Shown one piece after another: positions 36,393 to 44,800 of a DNA stretch of 44,993 bases (its first letter is position 1; each line of letters opens with the position of its first letter). The stretch comes from an uncultured Porphyromonadaceae bacterium (GTDB lineage Bacteria; Bacteroidota; Bacteroidia; Bacteroidales; Muribaculaceae). Under the pieces are notes generated by a model. The model was not told the DNA's origin and searched no databases. It saw only the letters and a list, made by a program, of their open reading frames with translations. The stretch spans positions 1 through 44,993 of the forward strand of contig UQUV01000025.1 of assembly GCA_900544305.1 (NCBI GenBank), written 5' to 3'. A program made the position numbers and the translations under genes.

Positions 36393-36680
36393 TTACATTT
36401 CGTTGCCAGTGGATTCAAAAAGTGTGGAGCCACAGCTCCCATCTGCATTCGTATAGGCAATCTTGTAGACACTGCCGTTTGTCTGGATTTCATTTGCCAC
36501 AGCTTTGGGATAGCTTTGTTCAAACGCTTCCTTCACGGCTTCCGGAAGTTCCTCGGTTTCAATCACCGTTACCGGCTTTACCTGGATACTGTCCATCGTT
36601 GTCGCATCTTGCTCTATGGCTGCAAATGCTGTGAAGTTTAAACCTATTGTTGCTATAAGGATGATTATCAGAGTCTTCAT
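36393..36680 (-). CDS. Small secreted PepSY-like protein
   Basis: A 95-residue exported protein. From the ATG at 36680 the sequence starts MKTLIIILIATIGLNFTAFA, a clean signal peptide cut near AFA/AIEQ. The mature part (~75 residues) has the pattern LPEAVKEAFEQSYPKAVANEIQ, then VYKIAYTNADG, which fits the PepSY-like/BLIP-like alpha-beta domain of many small Bacteroidetes secreted proteins. A longer open frame upstream to 36905 has a non-homologous N-terminus and starts before the signal peptide, so I reject it. The protein shares the pattern with the next gene upstream (36933-37220) and is probably its tandem paralogue. Function unknown; inhibitor or binding roles are known for some PepSY domains. 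Confidence 0.75.
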   Translation of the reverse strand: MKTLIIILIATIGLNFTAFAAIEQDATTMDSIQVKPVTVIETEELPEAVKEAFEQSYPKAVANEIQTNGSVYKIAYTNADGSCGSTLFESTGNEM

Positions 36681-36872
36681 TTTTTCTTGTTCTTTTGTTC
36701 GCCTTTTAATATCACAAAGTCTGTGCCAAACCGAGCAATATAGCAAGAACATACTGATAAACAACAACTTACACAAAAACATATTCCTCCGTACCAAATT
36801 CGGCATAGTGGAGATTTTCCACACTTTTGGGGAATTCCACAAAAAAAATCCACACATTGCCTCTACACACAT

Positions 36873-36911
36873 AAAAAGCGGACTTGCCGGAATAATTCCA
36901 AACAAGTCCGC
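36873..36911 (-). terminator. Terminator after the second PepSY-like gene
   Basis: GCGGACTTG (36878-36886) / CAAGTCCGC (36903-36911) form a nine-base stem, followed on the minus strand by TTTTTA. It is 22 bases past the stop of the gene at 36933-37220. Confidence 0.85.
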
Positions 36912-36932
36912 CTCTTCAATTGTGCGTTGTTA

Positions 36933-37220
36933 TTACAATTCATTACCTGAAAAGTCAAATTTTACTTCCTTCACTGAACCGTCATCGGTCAGAAGCGTCA
37001 CAAAGAAAACTTCGCCGTTGGTTTTCAGTTCCGAAATGGTCGCATCCGGATAGTTGGCTGCCAATGCCTCCTTCACCGCTGCCGGAAGCTGTTCTGCCGA
37101 AAGAGTTGTTACCTGCTCTGTCGGAGCTACTGAAGTAGAATCATTATATTCCTGCGGGAGTGCAAATGCCGATGCACTAAGACCGATAACGGTCGCTACT
37201 GTCAATACTAAAGTTTTCAT
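36933..37220 (-). CDS. Small secreted PepSY-like protein, tandem paralogue
   Basis: A 95-residue exported protein with signal peptide MKTLVLTVATVIGLSASAFA (cut near AFA/LPQE). The mature part has LSAEQLPAAVKEALAANYPDATISELKTNGEVFFVTLLTDDGSVKEVKFD in overall outline. It aligns without gaps to the neighbouring protein at LPxAVKEAxxxxYPxA, TNGxVxxxxxTxxDGS and the FxxxGNEx end. The two genes have equal length and their own terminators, which points to tandem duplication with separate regulation. I do not know the function. Confidence 0.78.
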   Translation of the reverse strand: MKTLVLTVATVIGLSASAFALPQEYNDSTSVAPTEQVTTLSAEQLPAAVKEALAANYPDATISELKTNGEVFFVTLLTDDGSVKEVKFDFSGNEL

Positions 37221-37339
37221 AGACTGTAAGTTTTAATGATGTTTTTATTAGTTGTCGTCCTTTAACGATGCAACCGACGTGCCAAACATCAGACAAGCAA
37301 GCCATACTACTGAGTAACAAGCATTTGCATCATATGCCA

Positions 37340-37347
37340 CAAATATA
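37340..37347 (-). promoter_or_regulatory. Possible -7 box for the second PepSY-like gene
   Basis: CAAATATA reads TATATTTG on the minus strand, a full TAnnTTTG match, but it lies about 120 bases upstream of the start and would give a long leader. Confidence 0.3.
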
Positions 37348-37410
37348 CCATTATTGCCCATGTGTGGAATTGCTCCCGACTCGCCGTTGATTTCAGGTAA
37401 TTTTTCCACA

Positions 37411-37444
37411 AAAAGCCGCTCTCCCCGTATAGGAAAGAGCGGCC
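37411..37444 (-). terminator. Terminator after the PurF-like gene
   Basis: GCCGCTCT / AGAGCGGC (about 37415-37422 and 37435-37442) form a stem extended by inner C-G pairs. A TTTTTG run follows on the minus strand. It lies 30 bases past the gene's stop codon. Confidence 0.85.
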
Positions 37445-37474
37445 CTATGCTTAATTCCGCGTAAACGCAACCGG

Positions 37475-38881
37475 TTAGAAATGGCTCGTTCCGTCGAAGC
37501 AGTGTGTACACACTTTGCATTTCGGCAGGCCGATAGCCTCGATAAGCGTTTCCACGGTGTTGAACTTCAAAGAAGTCAAACCGAAGCGTTCGCGGATAAT
37601 TTCCACCATCCGCTTGTATTCCGGCGAATCGGTTGTGGCATATTTTTCCAAATTCTTGTTTTCGTCGCCTTCCAGTTCCTTGATGATGCGGCGCGTAATC
37701 AGTTCCAACACACCTTTCGAAGAAGTGAAGCCAATGAACGGACAGCTATAAATGAGCGGCGGACAGGCAATACGCATATGCACTTCCTTTGCTCCGTAAT
37801 CGTAAAGAATCTTCACGTTGTCGCGCAACTGCGTACCGCGTACAATCGAATCGTCGCAGAACAGCAGACGCTTGCCTTCGAGCATCGCACGGTTAGGCAC
37901 AAGTTTCATCTTTGCCACCAATGAACGCATCGACTGGTTGGTCGGAGTAAAGCTGCGCGGCCATGTCGGAGTGTATTTAGCAATCGCACGGTGGTAGGGC
38001 ACTCCCTTACCTTCGGCATAACCCAAGGCCATACCTACGCCGGAGTCAGGAATACCGCAGGCGCAATCCACCACAGAGTCGTCCTTCTGTCCCATCTTCA
38101 AACCGCTCGTAAAACGCACGTCTTCCACGTTGCGTCCTTCATAGCACGAGGTAGGGAATCCGTAGTACACCCACAGGAACGAACAAATCTGCATTTCCTC
38201 ATTCGGCTTGCGGAGCTGTTCGATGCTGTCGGCAGTGATGTGCAGAATCTCGCCCGGACCGATATAGCGTTCTATTTCGTAATCCAGATTAGGGAAACTG
38301 GTTGTTTCGCTTGCCACGGCAATGGCATCCTCTTTCTTGCCGACAACAATCGGCGTACGTCCGAGCTTGTCGCGTGCGGCAATGATACCGTTTTCCGTCA
38401 GAAGCAACATCGAGCAGGAACCCTTCACTTTATTATAAACACTCTCGATACCTTCAACAAATGTTTTTCCTTGAATAATCAGCAGGGCAATCAGTTCCGT
38501 CTGATTGATGTTTCCCGAACTAAGTTCAGAAAAGTGCATGTTTGTTTCAAGCATCTCTGCCTCAAGCTCCCGGATATTGTCGATTTTCGCTACGGTAACA
38601 ATCGCAAATTTTCCAAGATGCGAATGAATGATAATCGGCTGCGGGTCAGTATCGCTAATGACTCCTATACCGGAATTGCCGACAAATTTGTCAAGTTCAT
38701 GTTCGAATTTTGTTCTGAAATAGGTGCTCTCTAAGTTGTGAATAGACCTTGAAAATCCCTTCTCGGGGTCATAGGTAGCCAAGCCTCCGCGGCGGGTACC
38801 TAAATGTGAGTGATAGTCTGTGCCGTAAAACAGATCTGCTTTACAGCTTTTTTTAGATACGGTTCCAAAAAATCCTCCCAT
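37475..38881 (-). CDS. Amidophosphoribosyltransferase-like protein lacking the N-terminal catalytic Cys
   Basis: A 468-residue PurF-family protein. A glutaminase (Ntn) domain comes first and a phosphoribosyltransferase domain second, with the PRPP loop LLFCDDSIVRGT (~339-350). Cysteines at ~233, ~380, 455 and 458 match the positions that hold a [4Fe-4S] cluster in B. subtilis-type PurF. The glutaminase nucleophile of PurF is the Cys of a MCGI-like start. Here the start reads MGGFFG: Gly2 replaces it. No earlier in-frame start with a Cys is visible, and a -7 box lies 27 bases upstream of this ATG. I infer that it cannot use glutamine in the normal way and may take ammonia or serve another role. 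Canonical PurF is probably encoded elsewhere. Confidence 0.85.
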   Translation of the reverse strand: MGGFFGTVSKKSCKADLFYGTDYHSHLGTRRGGLATYDPEKGFSRSIHNLESTYFRTKFEHELDKFVGNSGIGVISDTDPQPIIIHSHLGKFAIVTVAKIDNIRELEAEMLETNMHFSELSSGNINQTELIALLIIQGKTFVEGIESVYNKVKGSCSMLLLTENGIIAARDKLGRTPIVVGKKEDAIAVASETTSFPNLDYEIERYIGPGEILHITADSIEQLRKPNEEMQICSFLWVYYGFPTSCYEGRNVEDVRFTSGLKMGQKDDSVVDCACGIPDSGVGMALGYAEGKGVPYHRAIAKYTPTWPRSFTPTNQSMRSLVAKMKLVPNRAMLEGKRLLFCDDSIVRGTQLRDNVKILYDYGAKEVHMRIACPPLIYSCPFIGFTSSKGVLELITRRIIKELEGDENKNLEKYATTDSPEYKRMVEIIRERFGLTSLKFNTVETLIEAIGLPKCKVCTHCFDGTSHF

Positions 38882-38907
38882 ATTGATGAGTTTAGTATAT
38901 TTTGCTG

Positions 38908-38915
38908 CAAAGATA
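38908..38915 (-). promoter_or_regulatory. -7 box upstream of the PurF-like gene
   Basis: CAAAGATA reads TATCTTTG on the minus strand, a full TAnnTTTG match, 27 bases before the start. It lies in a copy of the sequence TGCAAAGATAGTGAAAGGTG that is echoed in the repeats further right. Confidence 0.6.
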
Positions 38916-38970
38916 GTGAAAGGTGAGCGGAGAATAAAATAATGAAACTTGTTTCTATTATTTTTTTACC

Positions 38971-39038
38971 CCGAACCACAGCCTATCTTCTTTAAAGATA
39001 GTGCAAGGTGAGCGCAGAGACAAATGAAAAACACAAGT
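38971..39038. repeat. Intergenic repeat copy A with hairpin
   Basis: CCGAACCACAGCCTATCTTC starts this unit. CTATCTT (38983-38989) and AAGATAG (38995-39001) pair. The part after it, GTGCAAGGTGAGCGCAGAGA, is similar to a stretch at 38909-38933. Confidence 0.6.
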
Positions 39039-39056
39039 TTTTCTAATTTGACTATG

Positions 39057-39110
39057 CCGAACCGCAGCCTGTCTTATTCAAAGACAGTGAAAGTCGAAAG
39101 CAGAAAAAAC
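39057..39110. repeat. Intergenic repeat copy B with compensated hairpin
   Basis: CCGAACCGCAGCCTGTCTTA starts this unit. CTGTCTT (39069-39075) and AAGACAG (39081-39087) pair. Compared with copy A, an A-T pair has become G-C on both sides, so the pairing is kept. Confidence 0.6.
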
Positions 39111-39199
39111 AAGCCGGCTTGATTTTTTTGCTAAAACGTATCCTGCTTTTATTAAAAACACGGATAGACAAATGAAAAACACAGTTTCATAAAATTTAA

Positions 39200-39240
39200 C
39201 AGCATCCGGACGCACGGAGAGGCGGCGGACGCTGATTTTT
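39200..39240 (+). terminator. Terminator-like hairpin upstream of the aminotransferase
   Basis: CAGCATCCG (39200-39208) / CGGACGCTG (39226-39234) pair with one A-C mismatch, followed by ATTTTT. It lies before the promoter of the aminotransferase, so it would end a separate rightward transcript if one exists. Confidence 0.4.
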
Positions 39241-39243
39241 ATG

Positions 39244-39274
39244 TTTCGCATATCGTTTTTTTATGCTACTTTTG
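39244..39274 (+). promoter_or_regulatory. Promoter of the aminotransferase gene
   Basis: TACTTTTG (39267-39274) is a full -7 match. TTTC (39244-39247), one base from the -33 TTTG, lies 19 bases upstream, which is the expected spacing. The start codon is 35 bases downstream. Confidence 0.65.
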
Positions 39275-39308
39275 TCGCAGAAACTACAACAACCAAAACG
39301 ACTTAAAA

Positions 39309-40502
39309 ATGGAACACATTTCACAAAGAATCCAGGCGCTTTCTCCATCGGCTACATTGGCGATGTCGCAGAAAAGCAATGAGTTGAAGGCACAAGGTGT
39401 CGATGTTATCAACATGTCGGTAGGTGAACCTGATTTCAACACTCCCGAACATATCAAAGAAGCCGCTAAAAAGGCTATCGACGACAACTTCACATTCTAC
39501 ACCCCGGTTCCGGGCTACATGTCGCTGCGCAAGGCTATCGCCGCAAAGATGAAAAACGAAAACAACATCGAATTTGCTCCGGAGCAAATCGTTGTTTCCA
39601 ACGGTGCCAAGCAGTCTTTGTGTAATGTAATCCTTGCCACTATCAACCCGGGCGACGAAGTGATTATCCCGACTCCGGCATGGGTAAGCTACGTGGAAAT
39701 GGTGAAACTGGCAGAAGGTGTAACCGTTACTGTTCCGGCAGGAGTTGAACAGAACTTCAAAATCACTCCGTCACAGCTCGAAGCTGCCATCACTCCGAAA
39801 ACGCGCATGCTTCTTCTCTGCTCTCCGTCGAACCCGACCGGTAGCGTATACTCGCGCGAAGAGCTGAAAGGCCTGGCTGACGTTTTGGCAAAATATCCGG
39901 AAATTCTTGTTCTCTCGGACGAAATCTACGAGCACATCAACTTCACCGGCACATTCGCTTCCATCTCTGAATTTGAAGCAGTGAAAGACCGCACGATTAT
40001 CGTAAACGGTGTGTCGAAAGCATACGCAATGACCGGCTGGCGTATCGGTTTCATCGCTGCTCCGCTGTGGGTAGCCAAGGCTGCCAACAAGTTGCAGGGA
40101 CAATATACATCCAACCCGTCGTCTATCGCACAGAAGGCTGCTGAAGCTGCTTATCTGGGACCGCAGGACTGCATCGAGGAAATGCGCAAGGCATTCGAAC
40201 GCCGCCGCGACCTCATCGTCGGTCTGCTGAAAGAAATTCCGGGCTTGCGCATCAACCATCCGGAAGGTGCCTTCTATATCTTCCCGGAAGTTTCAGCTTA
40301 CTTTGGCAAGAAATACGGCGACCGCGAAATCAAGGGTGCCAACGACGTAGCCATGTACCTGCTTGAAGTGGCCCACGTGGCAACCGTGAACGGCGACGCA
40401 TTCTGCGCTCCGGGCTATATCCGTCTGAGCTACGCTACGAGCGACGACAATATCCGCGAAGCTTGCCGCCGCATCGCTGAAGCATTGGCAAAATTGAAAT
40501 AA
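39309..40502 (+). CDS. aspC: PLP-dependent aspartate aminotransferase-like enzyme
   Basis: A 397-residue class I/II aminotransferase. It starts ISQRIQALSPSATLAMSQKS, as does the subgroup I-gamma of aspartate/aromatic aminotransferases. SNGAKQSLCNV (~98-108) binds the PLP phosphate, CSPSNPTGSVYS (~173-184) holds the conserved Asn, and DEIYEHI (~205-211) is the PLP-ring Asp. GVSKAYAMTGWRIGFIAA (~235-252) carries the Schiff-base Lys near 238 and the last part (GYIRLSYATS) the substrate-binding Arg. It probably moves the amino group between aspartate and 2-oxoglutarate; the exact amino acid is not decided by the sequence. A terminator follows after about 40 bases. Confidence 0.9.
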   Translation: MEHISQRIQALSPSATLAMSQKSNELKAQGVDVINMSVGEPDFNTPEHIKEAAKKAIDDNFTFYTPVPGYMSLRKAIAAKMKNENNIEFAPEQIVVSNGAKQSLCNVILATINPGDEVIIPTPAWVSYVEMVKLAEGVTVTVPAGVEQNFKITPSQLEAAITPKTRMLLLCSPSNPTGSVYSREELKGLADVLAKYPEILVLSDEIYEHINFTGTFASISEFEAVKDRTIIVNGVSKAYAMTGWRIGFIAAPLWVAKAANKLQGQYTSNPSSIAQKAAEAAYLGPQDCIEEMRKAFERRRDLIVGLLKEIPGLRINHPEGAFYIFPEVSAYFGKKYGDREIKGANDVAMYLLEVAHVATVNGDAFCAPGYIRLSYATSDDNIREACRRIAEALAKLK

Positions 40503-40541
40503 TCGGAATCGGGACTGCCCGAACCTGAAAATACAAGAACG

Positions 40542-40585
40542 AGAATCTCACCTTTACAGAACGTCTGTTGGGGTGAGATTTTTTT
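40542..40585 (+). terminator. Terminator after the aminotransferase gene
   Basis: AATCTCACC (40544-40552) / GGTGAGATT (40572-40580) form a nine-base stem with a 19-base loop, followed by TTTTT. Confidence 0.85.
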
Positions 40586-40656
40586 GAATAAAAAATAGTA
40601 CCGCAGTGTAGTTTTTCCGTAGTACGAGCGTCTAACAGGTAAAAACTGACAAGAAA

Positions 40657-41145
40657 ATGGAGACATTGGAAAAAGATTTCGCGAACATTGTCCGAAAACA
40701 TAAGAACACCATCTACACGGTGTGCTACATGTTTTCGCAGGACAGCGACGAAGTGGAGGATCTGTTTCAGGAAACGCTGATCAACCTTTGGAAAGGGTTT
40801 GCGCAGTTCCGCGGCGACAGTTCTCCCGCCACCTGGATATGGAAAGTGAGCCTTAACACGTGTATTTCCTTCGACCGCAAGAAGCGACGGCGGGGCGAAT
40901 CGGTACCGCTGTCCATGAACATCAACCTTTTTGAAGACGACGACAACGACAGCCGACAAATCGAAATGCTGCGCAAACGCATCAACCAACTCGGCCCGTT
41001 CGACCGTGCCATCGTGCTGCTCTGGCTCGAAAATCTCAGCTATGAGGAAATCGGGGAGATTGTCGGCATCACGGCGAAAAATGTTTCCGTGCGACTTGTC
41101 AGAATCAGAGAACAACTCAAGAAAATGTCCACCTCTAAACAATAA
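40657..41145 (+). CDS. ECF-type RNA polymerase sigma factor
   Basis: A 162-residue sigma-70 family factor with only regions 2 and 4, as in ECF factors. Region 2 shows YTVCYMFSQDSDEVEDLFQETLINLWKGF in outline (~24-52), with the usual DLFQET core contact, and the DNA-melting part SSPATWIWKVSLNTCISF (~60-77). Region 4 has GPFDRAIVLLWLENLSYEEIGEIVGITAKNVSVRLVRIRE in outline (~112-151), with the helix-turn-helix for the -35 element. The membrane gene starts five bases after its stop, so the pair is probably co-transcribed. It is predicted to respond to an envelope signal and regulate a small set of genes. Confidence 0.92.
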   Translation: METLEKDFANIVRKHKNTIYTVCYMFSQDSDEVEDLFQETLINLWKGFAQFRGDSSPATWIWKVSLNTCISFDRKKRRRGESVPLSMNINLFEDDDNDSRQIEMLRKRINQLGPFDRAIVLLWLENLSYEEIGEIVGITAKNVSVRLVRIREQLKKMSTSKQ

Positions 41146-41150
41146 CGGCT

Positions 41151-41747
41151 ATGGAAGAAAATGCTCTATACGAAATTGAAGGAATGAAGCAGCAGATTGC
41201 ATTGCTGAAAAAGAAACTGGAATCGCAGACAATTGTCAGCGAGCAGATGCTGGACAAGGCTATCCGCACCAACCTGTCGAAACTGAACCGTCGGGCATGG
41301 TTTACTGGAATTGTAGGAGCAGTGGCTATACCTTACTGCTGGTACGTATTTTTCAGAATGAACCTGTCGACGGCCTTCTGCGTTGCCACTGCCGTTTTTC
41401 TCCTCGTCTGCATTGTAGCCACATGGATACAGTATCGCGGACTTTCGGCGGCCAACCTCATGCAGCAGGATTTGCTGACGGTGTCAACAAAAATGCAACG
41501 ACTCCGCAAACAGCACCTCGACTGGCTGAAATTTTCCATTCCCACGCTGATTGCATGGCTGGCATGGTTCTGCATCGAAATCAACTCTTCGATTCCCGAG
41601 GAACACGCCCGACCTGTTATAATAGGAGCCACGGTCGGAGCAATCGTGGGAAGCATCTGTGGCATCTGTTTCCTGCGTGCTTCGCTGAAAACCATCCGTG
41701 AAACTCTCCGGCAAATCGACGACCTCCGGCAAGTACAGTCGGAATAA
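41151..41747 (+). CDS. Four-helix membrane protein downstream of the sigma factor
   Basis: A 198-residue protein that I do not assign to a named family. It begins with a short coiled coil (MKQQIALLKKKLE, ~12-24), then two membrane helices (~48-65 and ~72-92), a cytoplasmic stretch with many charged residues, two more helices (~125-142 and ~150-173), and a coiled-coil tail (TIRETLRQIDDLRQVQ). Because it follows the ECF sigma gene by five bases, I infer that it may be the anti-sigma factor or a sensor partner. However, the usual zinc-finger anti-sigma motif HxxxCxxC is absent. Confidence 0.75.
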   Translation: MEENALYEIEGMKQQIALLKKKLESQTIVSEQMLDKAIRTNLSKLNRRAWFTGIVGAVAIPYCWYVFFRMNLSTAFCVATAVFLLVCIVATWIQYRGLSAANLMQQDLLTVSTKMQRLRKQHLDWLKFSIPTLIAWLAWFCIEINSSIPEEHARPVIIGATVGAIVGSICGICFLRASLKTIRETLRQIDDLRQVQSE

Positions 41748-41753
41748 CATAAA

Positions 41754-41805
41754 AGATTCCCCAAAAACTTCTTATGCGTTGATAGAATGTTTGTGGGGAA
41801 TCTTA
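41754..41805. terminator. Shared terminator hairpin between convergent genes
   Basis: AAGATTCCCC (41754-41763) / GGGGAATCTT (41796-41805) form a ten-base perfect stem with a 32-base loop, partly able to pair further. It lies between the plus-strand membrane gene and the minus-strand helicase gene, and on either strand only two or three T residues follow the stem-end TT, so its strength is uncertain. Confidence 0.65.
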
Positions 41806-41823
41806 CCTAATGATTATTTTAAA

Positions 41824-44800
41824 CTAAACATCATTAATCTGAACATCAATAGCATTTTCATCTATTCTTATTTCATATTTTGTAAATGGACTATTAAATA
41901 CATTCGTCATCTTATGGCTAGTAACATACGTATTCCGCTCAATATGCATAGGCTCCCCAAACATCAATTGTTCTAGTTCATCACTAGTATAACTTTTACA
42001 CCGAAGAGCCATCATTTGCCTTCCAATCTTTTTAATCTCATAAAGACTATTAAAGCATTCATATTCCTTCCCGGGAATCAACAAAAAGAAGTAATCCGAC
42101 GCACGACTTATAGCAACATTCAATATATTCGCATTATTGATAAATGTCATATCTGCAGCCCTTTTCAATCCACTTGCAGGTGGATTCATTACAGCAATAA
42201 CGATATCACATTGATCCCCTTGAAATCCATGAGCAGAGCCAAAAATCACATCAATATTCTCATAAAATTGACAACTCTGATTATAAATCTTCTGTATGGC
42301 TTGAATTTCGGCTGAATACGGACTAATTACCCCAATTTTAATTGCCTCTAACCGATGATTCTCAAATATGTTTTTAGAAATATATTTCAGGAACTCAACA
42401 GTAAACAAAACCGAATATACTTGAATATTTGATTTAGAAAGCCTTTTCAAATCAAATATAGACTCTTTTCCAACTGGGAAAGTTATAATATTTAGAGGAT
42501 TCTCATCAATTCCCATATGTAGAATGCGATGTTGTTCCTCTGTTTTATTATGTAACAACTTTCCACCATACAAATAATTACTAAACAGCTCCCCTATAAC
42601 AGGAATTGAACGATATTGTGTCATTAATGTTGTTACATCATATTGCAATGGTTCTGTTATAGGTTTAGCAAAATCTTGGAGATTAATCATTTTATAAATA
42701 TTTTCTCCCTGCCAAATATCAATATTTACAATCGGTTCAATTTGGAAAGGATCTCCTGATATTATAATTCGTTTTGAATTACAATTATATACAGGAGGAA
42801 GTATTTCATATAATGGAATCATTGAAGCCTCATCAATAAAAACATAATCCCAATCTAACACCCGCAACTCACCATCGGCAAAACCATCAAATGCATATCG
42901 TGCTATTGTTGAAATAACACAAACTTTTTTTTGTGCATTTATTTGACAATGCCTTTTATAGACGAGCTCCTCATCTTCAATAAACGAGTCATCAGTTTTT
43001 TCAAAACGCCAAATCCATTTATCATTTCCATCACAAACTTCAAACAATTTGCGGGTAAGGACATCACAAGCCTTATTTGTCGGTGCTAACACAAGTATTT
43101 TCAGTTCTTGTTCTGTACCATTTATCAAATCATTAATCCGATTTGCCAATACCGTTGTTTTACCTGTTCCTGGAGGTCCAAAAATAAATTCTATATCAGA
43201 ACGCAAATTCGCTTTTACAGAATCTGAAAATGCAAAATTTAGTTCTTTTATCCTATTTTGCCACTCTGTTATAATTTCGATTGGTTCATTTACTTCTAAA
43301 TAGGCATATGACAAATTATTTACATTGTTCTTCAACAATTCAATTGATTTTGTTGAATTATTGCCACATTTCAAAATTATACAATCCTCTTTAACGCTTA
43401 CGGAATCAAAACAAAGTTTCTCCTGTGTATTGTTTTTAAAAACAAAAGTAATCGGAAGAGTATCCATCTCCTCCAATGACATTGGAACATAACGTGATGC
43501 ATCTGACAACACAATCATTTTTTCATTATGAGGGTTAAGTGTCAGCCTGTCAAATGCAACATATAATGACTTTTTACCCGAAGCTCCTTGAGTTCCTTGT
43601 GATGAAACTTCTAATTGCATTAATAACAAAAGCCACTCATAACTATATTTTTCGACAAAACCAATCCGTTCTCGAAAATTAGCTATTTGCTCAATTTCAT
43701 CACGTTGAATTTTTACTTTTTCTTCAAATCCTTCTAAAATTTCATCCAAATTTTTGGCCGATTTCATTGAATTATGTTGTGATAATTTGGCCGAATCATT
43801 ATCTGGCATATTAAAATCGTCAGCCAGAACTTCCTTACTTCTTTCACGAACAGGAAATCCATTAAATTCCTCATTTTGTCTTCTACGTTCTGTACGCAGT
43901 TGACGTTGTTTCTGCAAGGCAATTCTTTCTCCTTTCTCTTTTTTTAGAGCGGCAAATTCCGCCATTTTTTCTTCAAAATCTTTTTCTGAAGCTATTCCTA
44001 GTTTTTTTGCTATTTGTCCAAGCGCAAATGTCTCTCTAGTCTCTTTAGACATATTCGAAATTTCATTCTCTTCTCGAATATTTGGCTTACTCTCAATGTT
44101 CAACTCAGACATTAAACGATCATCACAAGCATAATCATTTGCGATTAAATCTTCCTTATAGATATCGGACAAACAACGGTATTCACCATTTATATACAAC
44201 CATTTAGCACGACATATCGCATTTAACATCGAACAAGAGCCCCAATCTTGAACATATTCAGTCTTATATAAAACATACGTTGATTTATCATTCTCAAAAA
44301 TGTTATCTCGATGATGATAGAAACAAATTAGTTCCCATATAAAATGACTTAATTCTTTTGAATCACCAAGTTCATCCCAACTGTATAAAATATTCTCCAG
44401 CCCCTCAATTGAGCATACTTGTTTATCCGTAATACGTGTATGTTTTCGTTTTGTTTTTTCGTAGTACCCCAACCAAGTTTTTTTTCTTTGATATTCTGGA
44501 CGTTCCTTAAATTCCAATTTTGACAAGAAATCATCAAAAACTTTTCCACCTACAACTTCAATAGCTTCTTTATATTGAGATTTTTCAATGAAATATTTCT
44601 TTTCTAATCCAGAAGCTTTAAAGTATTTTCGCAAGATAACATCGTCTTTATATAGCAAATCAAACGGAACCCAATATAATGAGTTATTCCCGATACTTAT
44701 ATCAATACCATAGAATAAAAATTTTTTACGAATTAATTCAATCAGATTCTTTTGTCCTTCAACATCACAACTTCTCCAATATTCAATTATAGATGCAATT

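Larger units (their letters stand above)
38882..39308. other. Repeat-bearing divergent intergenic region
   Basis: This 427-base stretch lies between the leftward PurF-like gene and the rightward aminotransferase gene, without an ORF. It holds a leftward -7 box (38908-38915), two diverged repeat copies with a hairpin (38971-39038 and 39057-39110), a zero-loop palindrome AAGCCGGCTT near 39111-39120 followed by T residues, a terminator-like hairpin (39200-39240) and the aminotransferase promoter. A small RNA is possible (see findings). Confidence 0.6.

Noticed and set aside
37248..37520. 90-codon minus-strand frame
   Set aside because: It overlaps the end of the PurF-like gene and runs through its terminator hairpin, so it cannot be a separate real gene.
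39111..39131. AAGCCGGCTT followed by T residues as a terminator
   Set aside because: The palindrome has no loop, so an RNA hairpin would be weak. I mention it only as part of the intergenic region.
38882..39240. CRISPR array near the intergenic repeats
   Set aside because: The units are few, diverged and unequal in spacing, and no cas gene is nearby. They fit an interspersed repeat instead.
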